64,000 nt of DNA from Candidatus Fredericiella danica. GTDB taxonomy: Bacteria > Chloroflexota > Anaerolineae > Caldilineales > Caldilineaceae. The stretch covers positions 1 through 64,000 of the forward strand of contig JADJPH010000038.1 in NCBI GenBank assembly GCA_016713335.1. The letters run 5' to 3'. Under the pieces are notes generated by a model. The model was given only the letters and a program-made list of their open reading frames with translations, was not told where the DNA came from and did no database searches. Position numbers and translations under genes: made by a program. Shown here in pieces: positions 31,278 through 43,629 of this stretch (the stretch's first letter is position 1; each line of letters opens with the position of its first letter).

Positions 31278-32162
31278 ATGTTTGGCACCGGACTACTAAA
31301 GGGCATGGGCATTACGCTCAAGCATTTTACAGACCCCTTCACCGATGATCGGAAAAAGGTGCCAAGCCGCTATGAGGACAGCATCCAGCTCGATAAGCAC
31401 CGCCGCATCATCGAGCAGCCCATCACCCAGGAAGGCATCCTCACGATCCAATACCCGGAAGAACGGCGCTTGCTCCCTGAACGCTTCCGCTACATCCCAA
31501 TGTTGATCTGAGATACCGAAAAGAACGAAGATCGCTGCACTGCCTGCGGCATCTGCGCCAAGGTCTGCCCACCACAATGTATCTGGATTGTGCGCGACTC
31601 GGACGAGCGGGGGAAGCCCGTCACGCGTCCGGCCGAATTCTATATTGATGCGGCCGTCTGCATGAGTTGCAGCTTCTGCACGGAATTCTGCCCCTTTGAC
31701 GCGATTCGAATGAACCACGATTTCGAGCTTGCCGTCTATGATCGTTATCCGCAGCTCGTCTATGACAAGTCTGAATTGACAGTGCCGCTCGAATATTATG
31801 CGGCCTTGTGGCCTACACAGTTTGCCGAAGAGCAAGAGCGGCGGCGACAAGAAGAAGAAGCCGATAAAGCCAAGGCAGCCGCCAAGGCCAAAGCCGATGC
31901 CGAGAAGGCCGCGGCAAAGGCTGCCGGAGTAACCGCCGAAGCAGCCGCCGGCGCCAAACCTAAGCGTTCGCCGGAAGAACTCGAAGAACTAAAGAAACAA
32001 GCGGCTGCGAAAGCCGCCGCGAGGAAAGAATCCGGGGAAGGCGCCGCAGCGCCTGCTGCTGATGCGCCCCTCGACGCTGAAGCTGCCGCCAAGAAGGCGC
32101 GGCTAGAGGAACTAAAGCGCCAGGCTGCGGAAAAAGCCGCCGCGCAAAAGGAAGGGTCCTGA
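31278..32162 (+). CDS. nuoI: NADH-quinone oxidoreductase subunit I with in-frame TGA
   Basis: NuoI binds clusters N6a and N6b; the two ligand sets are CTACGICAKVCP and CMSCSFCTEFCP. The frame is continuous from the ATG at 31278 (GGAGGAAC ribosome site) to 32162 except for a TGA at 31509-31511, exactly before DTEKNEDRCTACG. A TGG with one base changed would explain it. After the ferredoxin domain comes a tail of about 110 residues made almost entirely of Ala, Lys and Glu (coiled-coil-like), ending in QKEGS, unusual for NuoI. Confidence 0.88.
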
Positions 32163-32179
32163 GTTACCAGACGACAAGC

Positions 32180-32211
32180 CCACATCTTGACGTGCCAGCG
32201 TCAAGATGTGG
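32180..32211 (+). terminator. First hairpin of a tandem terminator after nuoI
   Basis: A 13-bp perfect stem (CCACATCTTGACG / CGTCAAGATGTGG) with a 6-nt loop, 18 bp after the nuoI stop. There is no T tract directly after it. Confidence 0.7.
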
Positions 32212-32231
32212 AGTTCGATAGCAGGCGTTTG

Positions 32232-32268
32232 ACCAGACTTGCCAAAGGGTAAGTCTGGTTTGTTCTTT
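32232..32268 (+). terminator. Second hairpin of the tandem terminator
   Basis: A 9-bp stem (ACCAGACTT / AAGTCTGGT) followed by the T-rich TTGTTCTTT. It ends just before the ribosome site of the next gene. Confidence 0.7.
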
Positions 32269-32281
32269 GGGAGGAGGAGAC

Positions 32282-32977
32282 ATGACTCTGAGATTAACCT
32301 GGCTTGGGCACTCGACCTGGGCGATCGACGTCGATGGCATGAACATGATTGTTGACCCCTTCTTGAAACCGCACAACCCCAGCGCGCTCCATACGGTGGA
32401 AGACTTGAACCCCCAATTTATCCTGGTGACACACGGGCACGGCGATCACGTCGCGGATCTTGTCGCCCTGGCCACACAATCGGGCGCACAGGTCATCTGC
32501 AATCACGAGATTTCACTCTGGCTGGAGAAACACGGCGTCAACAATGTCCACCCGATGAATCATGGCGGCGCTTACAGTTTCCCATTTGGTCGCGTCAAAA
32601 TGGTGACGGCCATCCACAGCAGCGTGCTGCCGGATGGGACCTATGGCGGCAATCCCGCCGGATTTCTGATCAATTTCAACGACGGTCACGATGTCTATCT
32701 CGCAGGCGATACTGCCCTGACCTACGATATGAAATTGATCGGCGAAGTAGGCGGCGTCGATTTGGCCATCCTGCCCATCGGGGACAACTACACCATGGGC
32801 CCCGATGATGCGATTGTTGCCGCACAATGGGTCAAAGCAAAGCATGTCCTGCCAACACATTATGGCACATTTCCGTTAATTGCGGTCGACGCCGATCACT
32901 TTGCCAGGCGACTGCAACGCGCCACTGGCATCGACTGCACGGTGCTTGCGGTCGGCGACGAGTTCACGCTCGACTAA
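32282..32977 (+). CDS. UPF0173 metallo-beta-lactamase-fold hydrolase
   Basis: A 231-residue member of the UPF0173 (YtkL) family. The HGHGDH zinc motif is at residues 51-56, with LAGDTALTYDM and LPTHYGTFP further on. The start LRLTWLGHSTW is diagnostic of the family. The substrate is not known. A GGAGGAGG ribosome site precedes the ATG. It heads a run of co-directional genes to 36444. Confidence 0.92.
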   Translation: MTLRLTWLGHSTWAIDVDGMNMIVDPFLKPHNPSALHTVEDLNPQFILVTHGHGDHVADLVALATQSGAQVICNHEISLWLEKHGVNNVHPMNHGGAYSFPFGRVKMVTAIHSSVLPDGTYGGNPAGFLINFNDGHDVYLAGDTALTYDMKLIGEVGGVDLAILPIGDNYTMGPDDAIVAAQWVKAKHVLPTHYGTFPLIAVDADHFARRLQRATGIDCTVLAVGDEFTLD

Positions 32978-32998
32978 GGTTCGAGGCAAGGAGGAATC

Positions 32999-33370
32999 AT
33001 GTCTGACATCAGCGAGTATGGGGTCCATACCAAAGCCGAATTGCTCTTTCCTGCACACCTGATCCCAAACCTGCGCGAGCTGCGCGGCGAAGATTGGCGA
33101 ACACTCGTGGATCGCGTGGCGGCGCTGCCCGAAACGCATCCAGACAGTCTTGCGTTTGTATTGATGATGATCGAATTGGATGGCTGTCTGAAATGCAATA
33201 GCAACAATTACAAGTTCCTGCGCGGCTGTTATCTGTGCGCCACGCAGACTGTCCAGTCCTTCAAAGGCAGCGATCAGGATCTAATTGCACTCTACAATAA
33301 GGCAAAACAGGAACTCAGCACGCATCTTCAACAAGGGTTGAAGCCTGGCGAGTTCTCGCTTGCCACATGA
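32999..33370 (+). CDS. Hypothetical protein with paired CxxC motifs
   Basis: The 123-residue protein has four cysteines arranged C63-x2-C66-x10-C77-x2-C80, the pattern of a small zinc-ribbon or Fe-S site, in a mainly helical chain. I do not recognise a family. It starts 21 bp after the UPF0173 gene with an AAGGAGG ribosome site, so the two may be one transcript. Confidence 0.7.
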   Translation: MSDISEYGVHTKAELLFPAHLIPNLRELRGEDWRTLVDRVAALPETHPDSLAFVLMMIELDGCLKCNSNNYKFLRGCYLCATQTVQSFKGSDQDLIALYNKAKQELSTHLQQGLKPGEFSLAT

Positions 33371-33385
33371 TCGGTCTGGTTATTC

Positions 33386-34729
33386 ATGGTACTGAGCACA
33401 AAGCACGAGCCGCAACAGGTCGCCATCATTGGCGGCGGATTGGCGGGTCTTGCAGCGGCGTATGACCTCACAACGCCGGGCGATCACCGTTTTCAGGTCA
33501 CGATCCTGGAGAGCGGTCCACAGTTGGGGGGGCTTGCGTCAGGATTCAAGGGTCGAGAAAGCTGGCAGTGGCCACTGGAGTACTTTTATCACCACCTCTT
33601 CACCAACGACGACGCAATCCTCAATTTTACGCGTGAAGTCGGGCTTGGTGATCTGCTTGAAACACACGACCCGACAACGGTCATGTTTATTCAAGGGCGC
33701 AACTACCCACTCGACACCCCCGGACGCCTCCTTGCGTTTCCACATCTCTCTATCTGGAATCGGTTGCGCACCGGCGCCGTCCTCGGCTACCTGAAATACC
33801 ATCCACGTCCCCCATGGCGTGACTTCGACCGGCTGGTCGCCGATCAATGGTTGGCGGCAAAGATGGGGCGCGCAGGTTACGAGACATTGTGGCAACCGAT
33901 GTTGCAGGGCAAGTTCGATCGCCACTACACTGACGTCAATCTCGCCTGGTTCTGGGCGCGCATCTACAAACGCACGAAAAATTTGATGTACTATCGTGGT
34001 GGTTTCCAGGCTTTTGTCGATGGCGTTGCTGCCCAACTGAGCAAACGCAACATCACTGTGCAGACCGGAACCCCAGTTCGCGCAGTTCGGCCCCGCACTG
34101 AAGGCGGCTATACAATCGAGTTGGACGGACAATCACTCACCGCCAATCGCGTGTTGAGCACCGTCAGTCCGGAAGCAATGCAGCGGCTGGCGCCAGACTT
34201 GCCCCCCTCCTATCTAGGCCAACTACGCCAACTCCAAAGCATGGGCGCGGTGGTCTTGACCGTCGCCCTGGATCGCCAATTAATGAAGGACGTGTACTGG
34301 GTCAACGTGCCCAGAAGTTCGGGCATGCCTTTCTTGGCGCTGGTTGAGCACACCAATATGATCGATCCGGCGAACTACGGCGGGGATCACCTGCTCTACA
34401 TTGGCAACTACCTGGACCCCGACCACCGCTATTTCCAAATGGATGCGGAAGAGTTGCTTGCCGAGTTTGCGCCACACCTCATCAATTTCAACGCAGCATT
34501 TCAGTCGTCCTGGGTGACAGGCGCCTGGGTGCACAAGGCGCGTTATGCGCAGCCAGTGCCGGTGGTCGGTTACGCTGACCTGATCCCAGCGATCCGCACC
34601 CCCCTTCCGGGTCTCTATTTTGCCTCCATGAGCCAGGTGTATCCGTGGGATCGCGGCACAAATTACGCAATTGAGATGGGACGCAACGTCGCGCAACTCA
34701 TCATACAGGACGCGTTCCCCAAAGATTGA
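33386..34729 (+). CDS. NAD(P)/FAD-dependent amine oxidase-like oxidoreductase
   Basis: A 447-residue flavoprotein beginning with the FAD-binding loop (IIGGGLAGLAAAYDL). It resembles protoporphyrinogen oxidase/UDP-galactopyranose mutase-like proteins found in glycan or lipid pathways. The C-terminal GLYFASMSQVYPWDRGTNYAIEMG closes the FAD site. The chain is intact, unlike the oxidoreductase at 2.9 kb. Its substrate is unknown. Confidence 0.82.
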   Translation: MVLSTKHEPQQVAIIGGGLAGLAAAYDLTTPGDHRFQVTILESGPQLGGLASGFKGRESWQWPLEYFYHHLFTNDDAILNFTREVGLGDLLETHDPTTVMFIQGRNYPLDTPGRLLAFPHLSIWNRLRTGAVLGYLKYHPRPPWRDFDRLVADQWLAAKMGRAGYETLWQPMLQGKFDRHYTDVNLAWFWARIYKRTKNLMYYRGGFQAFVDGVAAQLSKRNITVQTGTPVRAVRPRTEGGYTIELDGQSLTANRVLSTVSPEAMQRLAPDLPPSYLGQLRQLQSMGAVVLTVALDRQLMKDVYWVNVPRSSGMPFLALVEHTNMIDPANYGGDHLLYIGNYLDPDHRYFQMDAEELLAEFAPHLINFNAAFQSSWVTGAWVHKARYAQPVPVVGYADLIPAIRTPLPGLYFASMSQVYPWDRGTNYAIEMGRNVAQLIIQDAFPKD

Positions 34730-34756
34730 CGCTGACTGCGTCTAAGGAGTAGTGAA

Positions 34757-35200
34757 ATGACAGAATCGAATCCCGGTGCGGTGAGTTCCGTCGCTACCAT
34801 CAAAGAAAAAGTGCGCCCCGGTCTGACTGGCACAGCCGAGGCAGTGGTGTCAGAAATGAATACCGCCATCGCCATGGGTAGTGGCGTTGTTCCGGTCTAT
34901 GCAACGCCCGCCATGGCGGCGCTTATGGAGGCAGCCGCCGTTAACGCACTGGAAGGCGCATTGCCTGAAGATCAGACTTCGGTTGGCGTCTATTTGGACG
35001 TGCAACATCTTGCCGCCACACCTGTAGGCGTCGCAGTGCGCGCCGAAGCACGCTTGACGGCGGTGGAGGGTCGCCGGCTAACGTTCCGCGTCTCAGCCTT
35101 CGACGCTTCAGAACAGATCGGCGTGGGTACGCACCAACGCGCAATCGTGACCACCGATCGCTTCCTGGACCGCACGCAGACAAAGCAAAAAGGGAAGTAG
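34757..35200 (+). CDS. Fluoroacetyl-CoA thioesterase-like hotdog protein
   Basis: A 147-residue single-hotdog thioesterase. The segment VYATPAMAALMEAAAVNAL and the later VGVYLDVQHLAATPVG are characteristic of the FlK-like thioesterase group, which hydrolyses acyl-CoA thioesters. Its stop overlaps the GTG start of the ATP-grasp gene by one base (TAGTG), showing translational coupling. Confidence 0.83.
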   Translation: MTESNPGAVSSVATIKEKVRPGLTGTAEAVVSEMNTAIAMGSGVVPVYATPAMAALMEAAAVNALEGALPEDQTSVGVYLDVQHLAATPVGVAVRAEARLTAVEGRRLTFRVSAFDASEQIGVGTHQRAIVTTDRFLDRTQTKQKGK

Positions 35201-36444
35201 TGCCGCGCGTTCTCCTGCTGACAACCGCCCATAGCTATCGCAACGAGGCCTTTCAGAATGCAGCCCGGCGACTTGGCATCGAGGTCGTGCAGGCCGTCGA
35301 TGCCACTGGGCCATTGGTCACGCACACTTCCCGCAATCTGCCGGTGGACTTTGGCGAGCCGGACGCGGCAGTCGCCACCATCGCCGGCTTTGCAGCCATC
35401 AACCCGCTCGCTGCCATCCTGGCAGTGGATGATAGCGGCGTTGTGCTCGCCTCCGAGGCGGCTGCTGTGCTTGGACTTCCCCACAATCAACCTGGCGCCG
35501 CCCACGCCGCACGCAACAAATATCAGATGCGCCGGCTGCTGGCGGCAGCCGGCGTCCCCTCACCATGGCACCGCCTCTTCTCCACCGCAGACGATCCGGT
35601 CGAACTCTGCCAACAGGTGCCGTACCCCTGTGTTATCAAGCCACTCACCCTGAACGGAAGTCGAGGAGTCATCCGTGCAAACGCTCCGGCTGAGCTGATT
35701 TCTGCGGCATTGCGCCTGCGCCGCCTGCTGAACGCAGAATTCGGCCCTGGCGTCCATCCATATTTGGTGGAAGCATTTATCCCAGGCTTCGAAGTGGCGC
35801 TGGAAGGCATGCTCGATGACGGTCAGCTTGTGGTGCTGGCCCTCTTTGACAAACCTGACCCGCTCGATGGTCCATTTTTCGAAGAAACCATCTACGTAAC
35901 GCCCTCACGCCTTGACGCTGCCGTACAGACGGCGATCGCCGACGCAGCCGGCCGCGCCGCAGCCGCAATCGGGCTAAAAAACGGGCCAATCCATGCCGAA
36001 CTACGCGTCAACGCACGCGGCCCGTGGCTCCTGGAAATCGCCGGACGGTCCATCGGCGGGCTGTGTGGGCAGACGCTGCGCTTTGACCTGGGCGTCTCGC
36101 TCGAAGAACTCATCCTGCGCCAGGCGTGCGGCCTCCCCTGGCAACCGGCAAACAGCCGAATGCAGGCGAACGGCGTCATGATGATCCCGATCCCGGAAGC
36201 AGGCATTCTGGAGCGAGTCGACGGCATCGAGGCGGCGACCGCCGTGCCTTTTGTAGAGAGCATTGAGATCACAGCCCCGCTGCATCACAGTCTGATCCCG
36301 CTGCCTGAAGGCGACAGCTACCTTGGTTTCATCTTTGCAGAAGCCGATACGCCTGAACAGGTCGAATCAGCCCTGCGTGCAGCCCATGCCCAATTGCGCT
36401 TCGGGATTCTGGCCGAATTCAACCTCGCGACTACCGGGCTTTAG
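35200..36444 (+). CDS. ATP-grasp domain ligase
   Basis: A 414-residue ATP-grasp enzyme of the carbamoyl-phosphate synthase/biotin carboxylase-like fold. ATP-binding segments are CVIKPLTLNGSRGVI and the acidic metal site HAELRVNARGPWLLEIAGRSIGG. Enzymes of this type join a carboxylate to an amine or thiol through an acyl phosphate. The GTG at 35200 starts the gene within the last codon of the thioesterase. The pairing hints at a peptide-like or CoA-linked product. No specific substrate can be given. Confidence 0.85.
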   Translation: MPRVLLLTTAHSYRNEAFQNAARRLGIEVVQAVDATGPLVTHTSRNLPVDFGEPDAAVATIAGFAAINPLAAILAVDDSGVVLASEAAAVLGLPHNQPGAAHAARNKYQMRRLLAAAGVPSPWHRLFSTADDPVELCQQVPYPCVIKPLTLNGSRGVIRANAPAELISAALRLRRLLNAEFGPGVHPYLVEAFIPGFEVALEGMLDDGQLVVLALFDKPDPLDGPFFEETIYVTPSRLDAAVQTAIADAAGRAAAAIGLKNGPIHAELRVNARGPWLLEIAGRSIGGLCGQTLRFDLGVSLEELILRQACGLPWQPANSRMQANGVMMIPIPEAGILERVDGIEAATAVPFVESIEITAPLHHSLIPLPEGDSYLGFIFAEADTPEQVESALRAAHAQLRFGILAEFNLATTGL

Positions 36445-36452
36445 TGTAGACA

Positions 36453-36485
36453 ACGATCCCGGCTCTTCAGAAGAGCCGGGATCGT
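36453..36485. terminator. Bidirectional terminator hairpin
   Basis: A perfect 15-bp stem (ACGATCCCGGCTCTT / AAGAGCCGGGATCGT) with a 3-nt loop, between the convergent ATP-grasp and HD-domain genes. Confidence 0.8.
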
Positions 36486-36500
36486 ATTGCGTCGATCACA

Positions 36501-37094
36501 TCAAGCAGGCGTGCCATCCCCAGCTACACCGAGTTCCTCAGCAATACCTTGCATCGCCACAAGCACGCGCTCCAAGTGCTCGTCGAACGGAACGCCCAAC
36601 TCCTCAATGAACTCCATGTTCTCCTGCCGGTCAATCGCAGCAGTAAACGCCTTGTCTTTCCACTTCTTCTTCACTGACTTCACTTCGACATTCCGCAAGT
36701 TGCGATCGGGCCGCACATACGCCGTGGCCAGGATCAACCCGGTCACTTCATCGCAGGCAAGCAGCGCCTTGTCCAGGCGCGTGACGCGCGGCACGCCAAG
36801 GAAAGTGGCGTGGGCCTCAACTGCATGGATCAAGTCATCCGGATAGCCCAGTTCGCGGAACAACCGCAACTCCGTGCGCGGGTGCCCATTCACCACATCA
36901 TCCATGTCGGCGAAGCGCTCATAGTCAAGGTCATGCAGCAGACCCGTGATCCCCCACAACGCCTCATCGGCCTCATAATACCGGGCGTAGGCGCGCAGCG
37001 CCGCCTCCACGGCCAACATGTGCTTGCGCAGACTCTCAGACTGCACCCACTCACACAAAAGCGAATAAGCCTCATCTCGCGTCGGCAACGACAT
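36501..37094 (-). CDS. HD-domain phosphohydrolase-like protein
   Basis: A 197-residue HD-domain protein. His25, and His54-Asp55 in GLLHDLDYER, are the metal ligands; a second helix set follows (GHPRTE...AVEAHA). Such proteins hydrolyse nucleotides or cyclic dinucleotides. The ATG at 37094 gives a normal start (SLPTRDEAYSLLCEWV); the frame is open upstream to 37154 but not credible. Confidence 0.83.
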   Translation of the reverse strand: MSLPTRDEAYSLLCEWVQSESLRKHMLAVEAALRAYARYYEADEALWGITGLLHDLDYERFADMDDVVNGHPRTELRLFRELGYPDDLIHAVEAHATFLGVPRVTRLDKALLACDEVTGLILATAYVRPDRNLRNVEVKSVKKKWKDKAFTAAIDRQENMEFIEELGVPFDEHLERVLVAMQGIAEELGVAGDGTPA

Positions 37095-37212
37095 AGACCA
37101 TACCTCTATCTGTAGGAATAAATGACTGCGTATCTCGTATTGCGTAGTTTGCACCGGCGACTCGGCCGTGTTGTCCTTGCCGGTTGCATCGCCCCATTAT
37201 ACAATCCACCCC

Positions 37213-38054
37213 ATGCGAATTGTCACCTACAACATTCACGGATGGCGTAGCGCCGACGGTCATCCAAACCTGGATGCCGTCACCGACGTGCTACGCACAC
37301 TCAACGCCGATCTGATTGGGCTGAATGAGGTCTTCTACCCCCGCGTGATCCAGGGTAGCGCCAGGCCCGCGCTGGAGGCTCTCGCCGAGCAACTGGGCAT
37401 GCACTTCGTCTTTGGCCCCTGCCTGCGCTGGCCGGCCGAGCACAACATGCCGGCCGAAGCGTACGGCAATGCCATCTTGAGCCGGTGGCCCATTATCGCA
37501 AATTCTGCCCACCATCTGACGTCGAAGGAGGAAGACCCGCAAAACCTGCTCGCCAAAAAGGAGCAGCGTGGGTTGCTCGAAGGTCGCATCCGCTTTGAAG
37601 ATGGAAGAACCTTCACCGTTTACCAAACTCATCTGGACCACACCGACGAAACGGTGCGCGCCATTCAACTCCGCATCGCCCGCACCTGGCTGTGCGTGAC
37701 CGCAACCGGCCCCATCTCGTCATGGGCGACTTCAACGCTATCTCGGCCTGGGACTTCGCCGACCATGCGGATGATTGGGCGAAGATCGTGGCCCATCCCC
37801 TTGGTCAGAACCTGGCAGGCGATGAGAGGGGGCCGCAAGTGATTGCACAGATGGAAAAGGCGGGGTATGTGGATGCCTATCGGCGTTTTGCGCCGGCCGG
37901 GGAACGCTCCTTTTTGACGTCAGAGGTCCCCATCCGGATCGACTACATTTTCTCAAGCCAATCCCTGGTGGACGGCTTCCAGAACTGCCAAATCTGGCCC
38001 GCCGCCGGTCGCGCGTCAGATCACCTGCCCGTCTTTGCAGACCTGACCTTGTAA
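37213..38054 (+). CDS. Endonuclease/exonuclease/phosphatase family protein (frameshifted)
   Basis: An EEP-fold hydrolase of about 280 residues. Motifs in order: TYNIHG, GLNEVF with the metal-binding Glu, QTHLDH, GDFNA, and SDHLPVFADL with the catalytic Asp-His. The frame breaks once near 37685-37692, between RIARTWL and VRDRNRPHLVMGDFNA. The substrate (nucleic acid or phosphorylated lipid or sugar) is unclear. Confidence 0.83.
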
Positions 38055-38065
38055 CCAAGATTCAG

Positions 38066-40412
<2,347 letters not shown>

Positions 40413-40546
40413 CGCGACCACCTTGCTACTGCTGCTAATCCACGCATTATCTGCGGCTCATGCGCCACTAAACCGTGACCTTTATCGTTGTCGTGTTGTA
40501 TCATTGAGCTCTTTCCAGATTCAGGTAGATCGAGGAGAACCCCGTC

Positions 40547-43411
40547 ATGAAGAGAGTTTTGATTCTGCTGGCAGTGGTAACGTTGGTGCTAAGCGGCTGC
40601 CGTCCCGTCCAATCCCCAGCCGCAACGAGCGACGCAGCAACCGGCCCAGCTTCGAATACGGCTGAGGCCGACCTGGAGCAGCCATTGTCCACCGATCCTG
40701 CTGTCCGGATTGGACAGTTGGATAATGGGCTGACTTATTACATTCGCGTCAATCATGAACCAAAACAGCGCGCCCAACTTTGGCTTGCGATCAATGCCGG
40801 TTCTGTCTTGGAGGATGATGATCAGAAAGGGCTTGCTCACTTCCTCGAGCACATGCTCTTCAACGGCACCGAAGAATATCCAAAGCAGGCTCTGATCGAC
40901 TATCTGGAGTCCCTGGGCGTCCAGTTCGGCCCCGATTTGAATGCCTATACGTCATTTGATGAGACCGTCTACATGTTGCAGACGCCAACCGATCTGCCTG
41001 AGTTGCTCCCGAAAGGGCTTGACGTCCTCTCCGAATGGGCGCACGCTGCACTCATTGATCCGACTGAAGTCGACAATGAACGCGGAGTGATTGTCGAAGA
41101 ATGGCGTCTCCGCGACCAGACGGCACAAGGACGCATCATCGAAGCGTTGGTGCCGACGCTATTGGCAGGTTCCAAGTACGCAGAACGTCTCCCGATCGGT
41201 GACATGGACATTATCCGATCCGCCCCAGCCGAAACGCTGCGCAGGTTCTATGAGACCTGGTACCGGCCAGATAACATGGCCGTCATCGCCGTTGGCGACT
41301 TCGATCCTGATCAGGTCGAGCAACAGATCAAAGAAAAATTCGGCGCCTTGCCGGCGACAGATGCACCCATCGAACGCCCCACCATCGATGTGCCTGCAGC
41401 GCCCGGTGACAACTATCTCATCGTCACCGACCCTGAGACACAATACGCCGAGATCGAGATCCTTCACCGTGTTGACACCCAGTCGTTCGCCACAACGGGT
41501 GACTTTCAGAATAGCCTGGTCGAATCCCTGGTGGGATCGATGCTCAACATGCGTTTCATGGAAATCGCCCAGCAAGCAGGCACGCCCATTCTGTACGGCG
41601 GGTCTGGCCGTTCTTCGCTCGTCCGCAGTGCAGACAACTACGTCGCAATTGCCATCACGCCCGAAGACAAAATTCAAGAAGGGCTCGCTGCCGTCGCCAC
41701 CGAGGTGGAACGGGTGATCCAACACGGGTTCACGGCCACGGAACTCGAACGGGCGAAGACCGATGTATTGCGCAGCTTCCAACAGCAATACGACCAACGC
41801 GAAACCACGCCGAGCGACTATTTCACAAGCGACTACGCACGTAGTTTTCTCAATGGCGACGCGATCCCCTCGATCGAAGACAAAAATATGCTCGCACAGG
41901 AACTACTCCCTGGCATCACGCTGGAGATGGTCAACGCGACAGCCCAAACCCTGATGCCCGCCAAAGATCGGCTCGTCCTCTTGATTGCGCCCGAGAAGGA
42001 AGGTCTCACCCTCCCCACCGAGGCCGAGTTGAAACAAACCATAGACGCTGCCACGGGACGCCAGGTCGCAGCCTATGCCGACACCACCGTGGATCGACCG
42101 CTGGTCGCCGAGGCGCCCCCACCGGCCAAGATCATCAGTGAACGGGAGTTGCCCGATGTCGGCGCAACCGAGATCGAGCTTGAAAACGGCGTGCGCGTGG
42201 TGATGAAACCCACCGATTTTGACAAGGCGCAGGTGATCTTCCGTGGCGCCAGCGACGGTGGCGCATCGTTAACGCCCGACGACCAGTACGCGACGGCCGC
42301 CAGCGCTGCCGACATCACCCAATTCGCAGGGATCGCCGACTTCAGCCTTACCGACCTGCAAAAGCTGCTCACCGGCAAGGTGGTCTCAGTCTCACCCTTT
42401 ATCGGCGAACTGAGCGAAGGTTTCAACGGCCGGGTTGCCCCTACCGATCTGGAGACGGCGCTACAACTGGTCTATCTCTATGCAACGCAGCCACGCTTCG
42501 ACGAAAATGCCCTCAAGGTCTACCAAGACCAGATGCGCACGGTCCTGCAGAACCGCAGTCTGGACCCCGAGTCGGCGTTGGAAGACGCGTTCTTGCTCGG
42601 CACCTGTGGCGACAGCATTCGCTGCAACGTGTTACCTGTGTCTGAGATTGATGGCCTGAAACTCGATACCGTAGAGAAGATGTATCGCGATCGCTTTGCC
42701 AATCTCGGTGACTCCACCTTTGTGTTTGTTGGAAATTTCGACCCGGCGCAACTCAAAGATCTGGCGCAGCGCTACCTGGGCAACCTCCCGAGCACTGGGG
42801 CCAAGGAGCAATGGCAGGACGCCATCCAGGAACCAGAAATCAAGCCGGTGGACACGGAAATTCGCAAGGGCAAAGGTGATCGCGCCGACGTCGAATTGGT
42901 CTATCGCGGCGCCTATACCCCCACTCTGGAAAGTGACGTGCGGCTCTCGGCACTTGACCACCTCCTAAACATTCGCCTGCGCGAGGTCATTCGCGAGGAG
43001 ATGAGTGGATCCTATGCACCTTATTCGATGTCCGCGAGTTGGGACAAACCCGATGCCGGATACCAGGTGGTCATCCGGTTTACGACGGACCCCAAGCGTG
43101 TGACCGAGTTGCTGCCGGTGGCGCATCAACTTGTGGACGAACTACGCACCACCGCCACCTCGGATTTGAACCTGACCAAGGTGAAGGAGCAGATGCTGCG
43201 CAGCCATGAGTTGGATTTGCGTGACAACAACTACTGGCGCAGCATCCTCACTGAAATCGAGGAAAACCCGGAGCGGCTAGAGGATCCGGCGACCTATGCC
43301 GGCGCCGTCAATGCATCAACGGCGGAAGACATTCGGGCCACCGCGTCGGCACTGCTCAACCCCGATAGCGTGTTGCAGATCGTGATGGTTCCGGAGAACA
43401 TCGCGCCGTAA
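40547..43411 (+). CDS. M16-family zinc peptidase lipoprotein
   Basis: A 954-residue two-half M16 (insulinase/pitrilysin) peptidase. The N-terminal half has the inverted zinc motif HFLEH (His98, Glu101, His102) and a downstream acidic ligand (NERGVIVEEWR). The C-terminal half lacks the motif, as is usual. The signal peptide ends in a lipobox (LVLSGC, Cys18), so it is an exported lipoprotein probably anchored outside the cytoplasm. An AGGAG ribosome site precedes the ATG. Confidence 0.92.
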   Translation: MKRVLILLAVVTLVLSGCRPVQSPAATSDAATGPASNTAEADLEQPLSTDPAVRIGQLDNGLTYYIRVNHEPKQRAQLWLAINAGSVLEDDDQKGLAHFLEHMLFNGTEEYPKQALIDYLESLGVQFGPDLNAYTSFDETVYMLQTPTDLPELLPKGLDVLSEWAHAALIDPTEVDNERGVIVEEWRLRDQTAQGRIIEALVPTLLAGSKYAERLPIGDMDIIRSAPAETLRRFYETWYRPDNMAVIAVGDFDPDQVEQQIKEKFGALPATDAPIERPTIDVPAAPGDNYLIVTDPETQYAEIEILHRVDTQSFATTGDFQNSLVESLVGSMLNMRFMEIAQQAGTPILYGGSGRSSLVRSADNYVAIAITPEDKIQEGLAAVATEVERVIQHGFTATELERAKTDVLRSFQQQYDQRETTPSDYFTSDYARSFLNGDAIPSIEDKNMLAQELLPGITLEMVNATAQTLMPAKDRLVLLIAPEKEGLTLPTEAELKQTIDAATGRQVAAYADTTVDRPLVAEAPPPAKIISERELPDVGATEIELENGVRVVMKPTDFDKAQVIFRGASDGGASLTPDDQYATAASAADITQFAGIADFSLTDLQKLLTGKVVSVSPFIGELSEGFNGRVAPTDLETALQLVYLYATQPRFDENALKVYQDQMRTVLQNRSLDPESALEDAFLLGTCGDSIRCNVLPVSEIDGLKLDTVEKMYRDRFANLGDSTFVFVGNFDPAQLKDLAQRYLGNLPSTGAKEQWQDAIQEPEIKPVDTEIRKGKGDRADVELVYRGAYTPTLESDVRLSALDHLLNIRLREVIREEMSGSYAPYSMSASWDKPDAGYQVVIRFTTDPKRVTELLPVAHQLVDELRTTATSDLNLTKVKEQMLRSHELDLRDNNYWRSILTEIEENPERLEDPATYAGAVNASTAEDIRATASALLNPDSVLQIVMVPENIAP

Positions 43412-43437
43412 ACAGTGACCGTCACCTGCAATCGTAG

Positions 43438-43489
43438 GTGCGGCTTGCAGCCGCACGACGCCGGCCGAGAGAATCTTGGCCGGCGTCGT
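43438..43489. terminator. Two adjacent hairpins after the M16 peptidase
   Basis: A GTGCGGCT/AGCCGCAC hairpin (43438-43456) and a 12-bp ACGACGCCGGCC/GGCCGGCGTCGT hairpin (43455-43489). The first resembles REP-type palindromes. Between here and 43629 there is only a degenerate CTTTGCGTCTTTGCGG stretch (43530-43562). Confidence 0.6.
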
Positions 43490-43629
43490 AATGATGCGCT
43501 TCACCGCGTCCCTGCGGAAGATTTCTTTTGTCTTCCCTTTGCATCTTTGCGTCTTTGCGGCTTGCGGGAGGGTTTGGTCCTTAGCCTGATGCGGATGGGT
43601 TGAAACCGCACCAACGAATTGCCAAACCT

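Noticed and set aside
31509..31511. TGA recoding as tryptophan or selenocysteine
   Set aside because: TGA ends several intact genes here, TGG is used normally for tryptophan, and no SECIS-like hairpin follows the codon.
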